This document shows, piece after piece, positions 8,254 to 19,409 of a DNA stretch of 64,000 nt. Position 1 is the first letter of the stretch; every line of letters begins with the position of its first letter. A program made the translations under genes and the position numbers. Origin of the DNA: Thalassospiraceae bacterium LMO-SO8 (GTDB lineage: Bacteria; Pseudomonadota; Alphaproteobacteria; Rhodospirillales; Casp-alpha2); assembly GCA_031655335.1 (NCBI GenBank), contig CP134226.1, positions 992,001-1,056,000 on the forward strand, in the 5' to 3' direction. The notes under the pieces were generated by a model. It was not told where the DNA came from. It searched no databases and saw nothing but the letters and a program-made list of their open reading frames with translations.

Positions 8254-11200
8254 TCAATCGCCCAATAGATCGGCGAGCACGCGTCCCAGGCGCGAGGCGG
8301 ACACCGGCTTCTGGAAGAAGGCATCCGCCCCGCCGGCCCGCGCCGTTTCTTCCGTCAGCGTGTCGCTGTATCCGGTACACAGGATGCAGGGGACGTCGGC
8401 CCGAACTTCCTTGATCCGCCGGATCAGTTCCATTCCGCGCATGTCGGGCATGATCTGGTCCGAAATCACGGCCCGCCACAGGTCGGGCGTGTCGGCGAAC
8501 ACCTCGATCGCCTCGCCGCCGCCGGAACAGACCCCGGCTTCATAGCCCAGCCGTTCCAGGCCGATCGAGACCATGTCCGCGACCTCGCTTTCGTCATCGA
8601 CGATCAGGATCATGCCTCGGCCCGTCACCTTTTCGGCGATTTCGTCCGCCGCCGCACGGTCGGAACCGGGCGCCGCGCAGGGCAGAAACACCTCGAACCG
8701 CGTGCCCTTGCCCAGGCGCGTGTGAACACGTATCGCGCCGTGGTGGGCGGTGACGATGCCGTGCACCACGGGAAGGCCAAGCCCCGTGCCCTTGCCTGCC
8801 TCCTTGGTGGTGAAGAACGGCTCGAAAAGACGCCGGAGAACAGGTTCCGCGATGCCCGGCCCCGTGTCCTCCACGTATATCATGACATGGTCGGCCCCGG
8901 CATCGATCGCCCCCGCCACCACCTGCCAGGCGCCGTCCTCCATCTCCCGGATTTCCATGAAGTCCTCGGGCGTGGTCTTGACCGGGCCTTCGTGGGCGGA
9001 CAACAGCTTCGAGCCCGCGGGTATGCGTTCCAACCCGATGTTGATGATTCCGTCCACCCCCGAGAAGGCGTCGTTGGCGTTGACGCCCAGGTTCATCAGC
9101 ACCTGGGACATCTGGCCGGCATTTGTCATCGCGGTGACTTCCGCGTCGGAAGGATGAAACACCACGCGGGTCGTTACCGGCAGGGTGCCGGACAACAGCG
9201 TCGCCGCCTCCTCGCCGATCGCGTTCAGATCGACAACACTCTGTTCGCCGTGCGATGCCCGCGAAAACGCCAGAATCTGGCTGACCAGTTGCTTGGCCCG
9301 GTCACCGGCGCGGGCGACGCGCTGGGCGAAATTGTGCTGCGGCGTGCCTTCCGGAAGGTCTTCGATCAGAAATTCGTTGAACCCCATCATGGCGCCCAAA
9401 AGGTTGTTGAAATCATGGGCGATGCCGCCGGCCAGACGACCGATGGCCTCCATTTTCTGGGCCTGTTGCAGCTGCGCCTCGATCTCACGGATTTCGGACA
9501 CGTCGACATAGAAGGAACACACACCCGTGACCAACCCGTCCGGCGTCAGCATGGGAGCCTTGATGTTGGTCGTGATCAGATTACGTCCGTCCGCGCACTT
9601 GATGACGGCCTCTTTCATGAAGGGCTGGCGCCCGGCGATGACCTTGGCGTCTTCCTCCTCGGTACGCCGGCCGATCTCGGGGCCGAACAAATCGGCCGCA
9701 CGGCGGCCCACGACATCCACCAGATCCCACCCCTTCCAATCCAGAAAGGTCCTGTTCATGGCAAGGTACCGCCCGGTTGTCGTCTTGATGATAATCCCCG
9801 CCGGCGCGTTTTCGAACAGGCCACGGAACCGGGCCTCGCTTTCCTTCAAGGCCAGGTCGGCGCGCTTGCGGTCGGTGACGTCCATGATCGCCGTGCCGAC
9901 GCCGAACACCGCGCCCTTGTCGTCGCGCACGGGGAACTTGATGTACTGCATCATCCGCTCGCCGTCGCCCTGCGCCGACATCGCCTGTGCCTCGAACTCG
10001 GCGGGTTCTCCGGTCGCCAACACCTTGGCTTCCTGTTCCAGGATGGTGTCCAGGGTTCTGTTCGAAAAACCTCCGTGACCGTCTTGCCGATGATCTCATC
10101 GACGGGCTTGCCCACCCACTGGGCATAGACGTCGTTGACGAACTGATACCGCCCCTCCATGTCCTTGAGGTTAAGCAGCATGGGCGCGTTCTGCGTGATC
10201 GCCTGCAGCTTGGCCTCGCTTTCGCGAATGGCGTTCTCCGCTTTCTTCTGGTCGGTCAGATCGACGCTGACCGACACCACACCGGCGACTTCGCCGGTCT
10301 CATCGCGGAACGGATACTTGGTGATCAACAGGTTGTGGACCGTGTTGTCGGCAAACGGCCGCTCGGTCTCCCGCGACAGGGTTTCCCCGGTGATCCGCGC
10401 CCGGGTTTCCTGGTCCCTGACAATCTCACCGTCGGCATTCATGCGTTTGGCAAGGTTCAACATGTCATTGCCGATCACGTCGTCCTGGGCCAACCCATAC
10501 CAGTCGCAGGGTCTGGTTGACGAGGTTATAGTACTCGTTGCTGTCGGTCATCGTGATGCCGACGGGCAGGTTGTCGATCAGCGAGCGCAGAAGACGTTCG
10601 TGGCGTTCGAGCGCCCGGCGGGCCTCGACCTCCTGGGTCATGTCGATGCTGACGGAACCGACCCGGATTGCCTTACCCTGGTCATCAAAGATCGGAAATT
10701 TGGTGATCTTCAAAGAATGATCCCGTCCATCCGCGAAACGGTGCGTGGCCTCGCGTGTGCGAATTTCACCTGTTTTCAGAACCTCCCGCTCTTGTGCCTG
10801 GCGATAATGGATATCTTCTTCATCCGCTTGTACGCCGCCGACAAGAATTTCACTCTCCCCGATCTTGGATGCGAAATCGATGCCGTACCACTGACGATAA
10901 ACCGGATTCGTCCTTTCCAGACGCAATTCGGAATCCTTGATCAAGACCGCCACGGGCAGATGGTCGAAGATCGAATTCAACAGGCTTTCGCTCGCCTGTA
11001 GTTCGCGGGTCGCGCGCGACCGTCTGTTCCAGCGTTTCCGCCTGACGGGCCAGGGTTTCCTCGGCCTCTTTACGGGCGGTGATGTCGTAATGCCAAACCA
11101 GGGCCGCGCTCTCACCCTCGAATTCGACGAGACGCGAATCCATCAACAGCCATACCAGGCGTCCATCCAGGCGCCGCCGGCGCACCTCGACCGCATCAAG

Positions 11201-14200
11201 GGCGCCTTCTTCGTCGAACCGTGCGCCCAACCGTTCCAGGTCTTCCGGATCCACATAGGTTTCCGACATGGGCACCGAATTGAGCGCCTCCTCGGTCTGG
11301 GCGCCGAACATGTCGAGAAGGCTGTGGTTGACGAACAGCCGGCGGCGGGGCTCACGGGCGACGACGGCGACCCCGACAGGGCTTTTTCCAGGATCGCCCT
11401 CAGGTTCGTCTCGGATCGGCGGAGGTCCGCCTCGGCCCGCCGGCGCTCGGCGATTTCCTGGGTTAGCTCCACGGTGCGGTCGGCGACCATGTCCTCGAGT
11501 TTTTCAAGGTGGGCCTGCAGCGCCTTTTCCGCCCGACGTTCGTCGGTGATGTCGAGAATCGCCGTGCCGATGCCGGTGATCGTGCCGGCACTGTCGCGGA
11601 TCGGGAATTTGAACTGCCGCAGGGTAACCGGCGCGCCGTCCTTCGTGTGGCCGAATACGGTGTCGGTTTCGAACACCTGGACTTCGCCCGTCTTGATGAC
11701 CTCCCGGTCGATTTTCTCGACGGCCGCGCGCGCTCGGGCGGCAACAGATCCCGCGACGTCTTGCCGATGATCTGTTCGGGCGCGGCCCCATGCCATTCCG
11801 CGAACTTGAGGTTGCAGTGCTGATAGGCGCCGTTCTTGTCCTTGAGCGACAGCATGATCGGCACGTTGTCGGTAATCCCGACAAGCCGCGCCTGGGTCTC
11901 TTCCAAGGCACGCTGGGCAAGCTTCTGCTCGGTGATATCCGTCATCGCCGTGCCGACGGCCATGATGTCGCCGTCGGCATCGTAGACCGGGAACTTGATC
12001 ATGCGGAAGATCGTCGACTTGCCGTCGGGCCGGCGTTGCAGTTCGGAAACCGTTTCCTCGACGACGACCTCGCCGGTTTCGATGACCCGTTGGTCCAGCG
12101 CTTCGACGACCTTGGCCCGGCCGGGATTCACAAGGTCGCTCGACCGCAGGCCGGAAATCGCGCGCACATCGATGCCGTGCCACCGGGCAAAACCCGCGTT
12201 GCCCTCCATAAAATAACCGTCCAGATCTTTCAAACAGAGCATGATGGGCACGTTGTCGGTGATCGCGCGAAGACGCGCCCGGGCGTCTTCAAGGTCTTCT
12301 GCACCGCCTTTTGATCGGAAATGTCCGTCCATAAGGTGGCGATCAGCTCGACGTTGCCGTCCTTGTCATGGACCGGAAACTTCGACACCAGCGCCGAGCG
12401 TTCGACACCATCGCGGCCGATGCGGGTCGTCTCGCTGGTAAACGACCGCCCCTGTTCAAGAACCGCCCTGTCTTCGGCAGCGATGGCGGCCAGGATCTCG
12501 GGCGAATTCAGGCCCAGTTCGTCGATCCTCTTGCCGTAGGCTTCCTCGGCGCGGACCCCGTAGTTCCGTTCATAGACCTTGTTGACGAACACATAGCGAT
12601 AGTCCCTGTCCTTGAGCGACAGGGAACTGGGCAGGGCGTTGACGACACCGCTGAACCGCTGCTCGATGGACTGCCGGGCGCGTTCGATTCCTGCTGTTCC
12701 TGGCGGGCCATGATCAGCGACGTCAAGGCCGCAAGCGACCGCGCCAGAGACTGTTCTTCGAGTGTCCATTCCCTCGGATCGCCCACATGCTCCAGGCACA
12801 AGACACCCTTCAATTCGTCGCCGACATGGATCACCGCGTCGAGCATGGAGGTGATGCCGTGCCCGTCCAGATATTTCCCGGTGAATTCGGCGGTCCGAGG
12901 GTCCGACCGGGCATCATGGGCATCGATCACTTCGACCTGTTGCAAGGCCTTGAAATATTGTGGGAAATAATCGTGCTCAAGAATCATTCCGCTGCTGTGG
13001 GCCGCCGCCGTGGCCTGATATAGATCCAGGCATTCGATCTGGCTCATATCCGGGCGGGCACGCCACACGCTGACCCGTTCCACGCCCAGGGTTTCCGCCG
13101 CGACCTGGGTCAACAGGGAAAAGGCGTCCCCGGCATTGGGCGACGCCATCGCATCGCTGGCGACAATGCGGTCGAGCGCCTTGTGATAGCCTTTCAGAAC
13201 ACGTTCCCGGTCCAGGGCGTCGCGCTCCCACTTATCGCGCTCGGTGATATCGACGCCGAGCGCGCCGACCCCGATCAACCGGCCGCCGTCGTCGGAAATG
13301 GGGAACTTGACGATCTCCAGGCGATGATGCGATCCGTCGGCGAATTGGCGATCCTGCTCGCGGGTAGTGATCTTGCCGCTGTCGGCGACATCCTTTTCCT
13401 GGGCCCGCGACGCCGCCCAGGCCTGTTCCCAGGCGGGGAAGCGTTCTTCGTTGGAACTGCCCAGAATTTCATCGCCGCCAACCCCGTAGCGGCGCGTGAA
13501 TTCCTTGTTGATCAGCATGTAGCGTCCATCGGGGTCCTTCACGGTCAGGCCGTGGGGAAGGTGATCGACGATCGCCGATAACAGAACGTCCCGGCGCCGC
13601 AGTTCCTCTTCGGCCAGCGCGCGATCCAGTTCGCGGCAACCCTGCCCGCGAAGAATTCGAATGCCAGTTTGTGCAGGTCTTCCAAAACCATCGGCTGACG
13701 GGACATCGCCACCATCAGGCCCAGGCAGTGCCCGCTGGCGCCATATAACGGCACGCCGATGTAGCCCTCGATGCCTTCATCCACAAGGAAGCGGTCTTTG
13801 GGGAATTTTCCGCGGTGCCCCGCGGATAGACACAGAGCGACGCGTTGCGCGTCACCGTCTCGCAGGGGCCGCCGACGATAGGATAACTGATGTTATCGAC
13901 CCGCTTGCCGTCGACGATCGCAATCACGCTTTCCGCCGTCTTGCCGTCGCCGGACAGGCGGGAAATGTAGATTTGATCGACCCCAAGTTCCCGCCACAGG
14001 GCCTGGGCGACCTGCTCCAGAAAATCCTGGCCAACGGCCCTGGACGTGGCGCCGACAACGTTGCGGATCAGCTTTTCGATCACTTCGCCCTGGGAGGCCC
14101 GGCGTCCCGTTCCGCGATATCCCAGGAACTTGCCGCCGTCGAACACCGGCAGGCCGCTGACGGCGATGGGGAAAGTCGTCCCATCGATGCCGGCCATGAT

Positions 14201-14509
14201 AAAAGTGAAATCGTGAAAGGGTTCATGCGCGTCGATGATCTTGCGATAGGCTGCCCATGCCGTGTCCTGGGTAACCGATCCATGCAGTTCCTCGCGCGAC
14301 TTTCCAATGCAGTCCTCGGGCCGTATCCCAACCGAAGAGATCACCTGATCGGAAATGAAGGTGAACCGGTCGTCGGCATCCGTTTCCCAAAACCAGTCGG
14401 CGCTGACGCGGGCGAAGTCCATAACGCGCGCATCCGCGCCCGCGCCGTCGTCCCCGGGTCCGCCGGTCTGGCGTGTTTTCATCGACTCGTCCGATGGTGA
14501 CCGTGGCAT
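8254..14509 (-). pseudogene. giant multi-PAS/GAF hybrid histidine kinase, about nine frame breaks
   Basis: Joined across frame changes this is one gene of about 6.25 kb (about 2085 residues). In order on the minus strand: PAS (about 14430-14090), GAF (14060-13640), PAS (13610-13240), GAF (13190-12720), then eight further PAS domains to about 9490, HisKA with the phospho-His motif GGIAHDFNN, HATPase (N box NLGVNANDAF, then GTGLGL) and a C-terminal receiver (VISDQIMPD). No membrane segment is seen, so it is a cytoplasmic sensor. The start at 14509 has GGGAGG. Breaks lie near 13805, 13635, 12688, 12295, 11735, 11385, 11015, 10500 and 10067. Each is explained by a 1- or 2-base deletion, several in homopolymers. 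It may be intact in the organism. Confidence 0.8.
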
Positions 14510-14591
14510 TCAGCCCCTCCCGGCAAGGCTCCCGTATCCCCGGATTACGCTGTCCAACGTGTTCCTGGAAAATGAACGTGCTTCGATCTTT

Positions 14592-16243
14592 TCATCCGAC
14601 GCGCGCCTCGGCAAGCCGGAAGGCCTTCTCCGGCGGCAGTGGATGGCTGTACAGAAACCCTTGCACCGTCGTCACCCCGAGATCCGCGAGAAATCGAGCC
14701 TGGGCACCGTTCTCCACACCGCGGCGACGACCGTCAGGTCAAGGGCTTTGGCGGCGCGGACAATCGCGGTGACGACTTCGCAGGCACCAGAGTCGGACGG
14801 CAACTCATCGACGAAGGATCGATCGATCTTGAGAATGTTCACCGGCAATCGCACCAGGCGCGACAGGGACGAGTATCCGGTGCCGAAATCCCCGACCGAA
14901 ATCTTCACGCCGGCCGCGCGCAGACCGGACATCATGGCGATGCCACGGCTAAGTTCGCCGGCCGACATGGCATCCGTCAGTTCGAACTCGATCAACGACG
15001 GCGGAATGTCATAGGCGTTGATGATCTTGATGAAATCCTTCAGTTCCCGGTGCATCAACTGGCTGGGGGACACGTTGATCGAAATCGGCAGGGGCGACCG
15101 CCCCGCGTCGCGCTCAGCCTTCAGCAGCCGGCAGACCTCGTGCAAAACCCAATCCGTGAGCGGCACGATCAGGCCGCATTCCTCGGCCATGGGAATGAAT
15201 TGCGTCGGCGGGATCAGTCCCCGTTCCGGATGGTGCCAACGGATCAGTGCCTCAAATCCGCGGCACCGCCCGTCGGCCATGTCGATCTTGGACTGAAGGT
15301 CGAGCCTGAATCCGTCGTATTCAAAGGCATCGCGAAGGTCACGTTCCAATCGCAGCTTGGCGTTGGCCGCCTCGACCATCTGCATCGTGCATTCGCGCGC
15401 GGGGACACCCGACCTGCGGGCATCATCCAGGGCCAGTTCGGCGCATCGAAAGCAATGCCCGATGTTGACCGGCCCCGTGCCGACACCGGCGGTGCCCACG
15501 TTGACGCCGACGTAGAAGTCCATGCCGTCCATCTCGAAGGGATGGTCAAAGCTGCTGACGATGGCGCCGGCGGCCATGTCGGGAAGCACCGGACCGATGC
15601 TTTGGGCATTGATCACGACGAAGGCATTTTCCGAATATCGGGCGACAAGGCCGCGCGGACCGACCACCGCCTGGAGACGCTTGGCCGCCTTCGCCGTTAG
15701 GCGCGACCATATGTGCCCGGCCACCGGCCCCTCAACATTGCGCGGCTTGTTCAAACCGACAAGCATGATCGCGAAGCCATCGCCGATAACCGCGCCATCA
15801 TCCACCAGGCCGGCGGCCTGCCGGAAAGCCTCTGCCCGCGACGGCAGACCATCGACGAGCGGCGCCGACCGCGAGACATTCACGGGTGCCGTGCCCGGAA
15901 ACTGGCATTCGTCCAGGGTGCAGACCATCCGGCCCGGGGCGATCCCCATCATGCAGCACAGCCCAATGTTCAGCATTCGGCCTTCGCGGTCGCGCATGAC
16001 GATGCGGCGCGCCACTCCCTCTTCACTGCCTGTCAGGGTATCCCGAAGCAGAGACGCGATGACCGGCCCCGCCTCCATGCCAAGCAGGTCGTGGAGACGC
16101 ATCAACTGGTTGCCCGAAACGCCGGCGAAGGGCAGCTGTTCCAGCATCGCATCGGTCATCAGGAATCTCCCGTCACGGTCGACGGTGAACAGAATGCCGG
16201 ATTGGTTGACCTGCGCTGGATGAATGTTGTTGCTGACGTTCAC
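14592..16243 (-). pseudogene. degenerate GGDEF / EAL domain protein with one frame break
   Basis: The start is GTG at 16243. An N-terminal PAS-like region is followed by a GGDEF-like domain in which the signature is replaced by RYSENAF, so diguanylate cyclase activity is unlikely. The C-terminal EAL domain has FEALIRWHHP, INVSPSQL, ELTDAM and LKIDRSFV. The usual DDFGTGYSS reads GDFGTGYSS, so the first metal-binding Asp is Gly. The reading frame breaks near 14745 by one missing base in VVAxGVEN, exactly where the catalytic Glu of AEGVE is expected. The neighbouring bases do not restore a Glu codon. The true stop is at 14592. Possibly a c-di-GMP receptor rather than a phosphodiesterase. It is likely in one operon with the kinase and the upstream receiver gene. 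Confidence 0.75.
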
Positions 16244-16255
16244 GGGACGTTTCCT

Positions 16256-16642
16256 CTAATCGTTTAATTGTCTGTCCCGCCCGTGACATCCAACGGGATC
16301 AGGCGGCTCCCCGGAGGGACGTCCCGACGGTGCGCCGGTGGTCCGCGCGCAGCGCGACTGCCAGTTATCCGCGATCTCGCCCAACCGCCGGGCGGCACGA
16401 TGAAGGCCTCCCGTCCGGATGCCTGAAATCCTGAACCGATAATCCTCCATGGAACCGGCCAAATTCTCGATGCCGCCGCGCAGGGTGTCGATCACGCCTT
16501 GGAATTCACCGACTTCGGCCCGCAGGGTCTGGGTTTCCCGTTCCAAGGCGTCCACCGCGGCGCGCATCCGAGCCAGGGGGCCGTCCTGGCGGCGGACGGG
16601 CCGGACGATACTGACGGCGTTGCCTTCGAACTTACGCGGCAT
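16256..16642 (-). CDS. small coiled-coil protein of the signalling operon
   Basis: 128 residues. The middle (about residues 22-75, ARMRAAVDALERETQTLRAE) is a predicted coiled coil, followed by a polar Pro/Gly/Arg-rich tail. No family is recognised. The start codon overlaps the end of the upstream receiver gene by 11 bases (16632-16642), which suggests translational coupling, so the two products probably work together. The unusual tail could mean that the 3' end is also affected by a base loss, as in the neighbouring genes. Confidence 0.6.
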   Translation of the reverse strand: MPRKFEGNAVSIVRPVRRQDGPLARMRAAVDALERETQTLRAEVGEFQGVIDTLRGGIENLAGSMEDYRFRISGIRTGGLHRAARRLGEIADNWQSRCARTTGAPSGRPSGEPPDPVGCHGRDRQLND

Positions 16643-17006
16643 CGCGCAGCACCTCTTTCAGTGCCGTTTCCAGATCCTTGGCGCCGAACGGCTTGTGCAG
16701 GACCTTGGCTTTCGCAAGAACCTGGAACAGGTTCTCGTAAGGACGGATCACGCCCTTGTACCCGCCGGTCATGCCGAGCACGGGAATCCGGGAGCCCAGC
16801 TTCTTCAACTCGGTCACCAGTTCGATTCCGTCAGCGCCGGGCATGAAAATGTCGGTGATAATGGCGTCAACGCTCTGATCGCGCAGCATGCCGAGGCAAC
16901 GCTGGCCGTTCTCCGCGGCGATCACGACATGGCCCAGTCGCTCAAGAAGTTGCACGACAAAGGCCCGGTGATCGATGTCATCATCGACGACGAGAATTTT
17001 TGCCAT
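16632..17006 (-). CDS. single-domain response regulator
   Basis: 124 residues consisting of a receiver domain only. VVDDDIDHR carries the acidic pair, AIITDIFMPGADG the phosphoacceptor Asp, GMTGG the switch Thr and HKPFGAKDL the Lys. The start at 17006 is preferred because AAGGAAG precedes it and it matches the beginning of the domain. The frame is open further upstream to 17138 without family support. As first gene of a probable operon with the coiled-coil protein, EAL protein and giant hybrid kinase, it is a candidate phospho-relay partner. Confidence 0.85.
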   Translation of the reverse strand: MAKILVVDDDIDHRAFVVQLLERLGHVVIAAENGQRCLGMLRDQSVDAIITDIFMPGADGIELVTELKKLGSRIPVLGMTGGYKGVIRPYENLFQVLAKAKVLHKPFGAKDLETALKEVLRDAA

Positions 17007-17140
17007 TTCGGCTTCCTTTATTCTTGCGCGCCATCCTTTCCGCGCTCGGACGCGGGGATGTTTCCCATTTGTGACAACTGGGACAGTACCTCGACCGGCC
17101 CGCGATTTCTGCTGACCTGGAGACGAGGGCGCCGACACAA

Positions 17141-17164
17141 AAGTATGGGGTAGGTAATACCTAT
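17141..17164. promoter_or_regulatory. palindrome upstream of the receiver-gene operon
   Basis: TAGGTAATACCTA (17151-17163) is a perfect palindrome around one central base, and a half-site AAGTATG precedes it at 17141-17147. It shares TAGGTA and ATACCTA elements with the sites at 3297-3333 and 5910-5923. It lies about 145 bases before the receiver start. Confidence 0.4.
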
Positions 17165-17265
17165 CCGCGCAGCGTCCGCGGGCCCCTCAGGGGCCGCCTT
17201 GGCCGGCTTGACGAATTCGGATGGGATTTTGGGGCCGTCCGGCGCCATGGCGCCGGACGCCGCGG

Positions 17266-17904
17266 TTACGAGCCGTATTTGACGCTACAGCCGTAGGGCC
17301 GGGTGCCCTGCGGATTGACCGGCTGGCCGGCCTTCATCTGAGCAAGCGCGTTCAGAACATAGTTCTGCGCCTTGGGAATGTCGGTGACATCCGCCGACTT
17401 GATGCTGTCGATGGCGCCGTGATAGGTGAGCAACCCCTTGGCATCGATGATGAACATGTGCGGCGTGGTGCGCGCGTTGTACAGGCGGCCGATCTCGCCC
17501 GACGGATCGAGCAGCACCGCCGACGGGCCGGCGTTGCGCGATTGGGTCAAGGTATCGGCCTGCGGACCGCTGACGTTGCCCTGTTCCCCCGGGGCCGAGG
17601 AAATCACCGACAGCCAGACGACGCCGTCCTGGGTCGCCTTCTTCTGGGTCATCTGCATGTTGCCGGATGAATAATGCTTCACCACGAAAGGACAGTCGTG
17701 GTTGGTCCATTCCAGAATCACGGTCTTGCCCCGGTAATCGGCGAGATTGACCGTCCGGCCCTTGGTATCCACCCCGGTGAAGGCCGGGGCCGGACTGCCG
17801 ACGACGGGTTCGGCCACGGCCGGGGACGGCGCGGCAAGGGTGGCCGCGGCCAGAACGGAGAAGACCGAAAGAGCCGCAAAGCGGCGGCGGGTAAGGGGTT
17901 TCAT
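17266..17904 (-). CDS. exported thioredoxin-fold redoxin (AhpC/TSA-like)
   Basis: 212 residues. The start at 17904 has GGGAG upstream. The N-terminus KPLTRRRFAALSVF with a hydrophobic stretch ending in AVA is an export signal, possibly Tat-type. The mature part has the redoxin layout GSPAPAFTGVDTKGRTVNLADYRG, then TNHDCPFV with a single candidate redox Cys, and HMFIIDAKGLLTYHG near the C-terminus. A second Cys occurs near the end (YGCSVKY). It probably acts in periplasmic thiol or peroxide chemistry; the substrate is unknown. Transcribed alone. Confidence 0.8.
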   Translation of the reverse strand: MKPLTRRRFAALSVFSVLAAATLAAPSPAVAEPVVGSPAPAFTGVDTKGRTVNLADYRGKTVILEWTNHDCPFVVKHYSSGNMQMTQKKATQDGVVWLSVISSAPGEQGNVSGPQADTLTQSRNAGPSAVLLDPSGEIGRLYNARTTPHMFIIDAKGLLTYHGAIDSIKSADVTDIPKAQNYVLNALAQMKAGQPVNPQGTRPYGCSVKYGS

Positions 17905-18020
17905 GACACGAACTCCCTGCAATCTATGGGGTTACGATTGCCGGAATTCTACATAAACCGCGATTTTTCCGCGAGTGACATCTTCGTGTGCGGTGCGGTG
18001 CCACGTCCGTCTGCGGGCGA

Positions 18021-19274
18021 TCAGGCGACCCGGTTCAACAGGCGCGCGCGGATGGTTCCGGAAAGATCACGGATTTCCGCCAGGATCGCGTCGGCGTCGG
18101 GGACCGCCCCCTCGGCCTCCAGAACGACGTAGCCGATTTCGCCGTCGGTCTGATAGGTCTGGGCGGCGATGTTGACGTTGTTGCGGGCGAACACCTCGTT
18201 CAGGCGTTGCAGTTCGCCCGGCAGGTTGCGTTGAACCTGGATGAAGCGGGTGCCGCCCTGACGCGGCGACAACTGGGCCTGCGGGAAGTTGACCGAGCCT
18301 TCGGTCGAGCCGATGTCGGAATATTCGACCAGCTTGCGCGCGACTTCTTCACCGATGCGTTCCTGGGCTTCTTCCGTGGACCCGCCGACATGCGGCGTCA
18401 GAATCACGTTGTCCAGGCCTTGCAGGGGCGAGACGAAGGGCTCGGCATTGGATGACGGCTCCTTGGGAAACACGTCGACCGCCGCACCGCCCAGGTGGCC
18501 GTCCTTCAGCGCGGCCGCCAGGGCCGGAATATCGACCACCGTGCCCCGCGAATTGTTGATCAGGAAGGCGCCCTTCTTCATGGCGCGCAATTCCTTTTCA
18601 CCGATCATGTCCTTGGTGTCCGGCGTTTCCGGAACATGCAGGGTAACCACGTCCGACTGTTTCAACAGGTCTTCCAGGTTGCGCGACGGCATGACGTTGC
18701 CGTGACGCAGCTTGTCCGTGCGGTCGTGGTAGATGACGCGGAGCCCCATGGATTCGGCGATCACGGCCAACTGACTGCCGATGTTGCCGTAGCCGATGAT
18801 GCCCAGCGTCTTGCCGCGCACCTCGCGCGACCCGGCGGCGGACTTGTCCCAATCGCCGGCATGGGCCGCCATGGACCGCGGGAACGTCCGGCGGAACAGC
18901 ATGACGATCTCGGCGATGGTCAATTCGGCCACGGAACGGGTGTTGGAAAAAGGCGCGTTGAACACGGGAATCCCGTTGTTCCGCGCGGCGTCCAGGTCGA
19001 TCTGGTTGGTGCCCACGGAAAAGCAGCCGACGGCCATCAGGGACGGCGCCGCGTCGATGACGTCCTTGGTCAGCTGCGTGCGCGAGCGGATGCCCAGGAT
19101 GCGCACGTCCTTCAATTTTTCCTTGAGCGCGTCACCGTCCAGGGCCGTCTTCAGACGCTCGCCGTTGGAATAGCCCGCATCCTTGAAGACGGCGGAGGCC
19201 GTGGGCGAGATGCCTTCGAGCAGAAGGACCTTGATTTTTTCCTTGGGCAGGGACGGATTCTGGATTTTCGACAT
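18021..19274 (-). CDS. serA: D-3-phosphoglycerate dehydrogenase
   Basis: Oxidises 3-phosphoglycerate to phosphohydroxypyruvate with NAD, the first step of serine synthesis. The 417-residue product is of the 410-residue enterobacterial type rather than the long form. It opens with KIKVLLLEGISPTA, has the NAD-binding GYGNIGS, the catalytic-domain motifs NNSRGTVVD and the His-containing ILTPHVGGST, and ends in an ACT domain expected to bind serine. The start at 19274 is chosen by the family N-terminus; upstream in-frame codons lack a ribosome binding site. It is divergent from napE; the FNR-type site lies in the shared intergenic region. Confidence 0.93.
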   Translation of the reverse strand: MSKIQNPSLPKEKIKVLLLEGISPTASAVFKDAGYSNGERLKTALDGDALKEKLKDVRILGIRSRTQLTKDVIDAAPSLMAVGCFSVGTNQIDLDAARNNGIPVFNAPFSNTRSVAELTIAEIVMLFRRTFPRSMAAHAGDWDKSAAGSREVRGKTLGIIGYGNIGSQLAVIAESMGLRVIYHDRTDKLRHGNVMPSRNLEDLLKQSDVVTLHVPETPDTKDMIGEKELRAMKKGAFLINNSRGTVVDIPALAAALKDGHLGGAAVDVFPKEPSSNAEPFVSPLQGLDNVILTPHVGGSTEEAQERIGEEVARKLVEYSDIGSTEGSVNFPQAQLSPRQGGTRFIQVQRNLPGELQRLNEVFARNNVNIAAQTYQTDGEIGYVVLEAEGAVPDADAILAEIRDLSGTIRARLLNRVA

Positions 19275-19395
19275 GGGATCTGGGAGTGGTTTTTCGGCGG
19301 GGATGAACATGTTGCGGCGCAAAATGCCGGAGCCGGGCCGCCATGGCAAGCGATATCCCGCATGCCGGCCGCGTCACGAACGTTTCATTAAAAAA

Positions 19396-19409
19396 TTGAT
19401 CTTCATCAA
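19396..19409 (+). promoter_or_regulatory. FNR/Anr-type binding site upstream of nap
   Basis: TTGATCTTCATCAA is a perfect match to the TTGAT-N4-ATCAA consensus. A TATTGT element at 19432-19437 is placed so that the site would be centred close to -41.5, as in class II activation. This predicts induction of napEDABC under low oxygen. Confidence 0.85.

Noticed and set aside
16632-17138. N-terminal extension of the single-domain response regulator
   Set aside because: The first 44 codons have no domain match, and the ATG at 17006 has a better ribosome binding site and begins the receiver fold.
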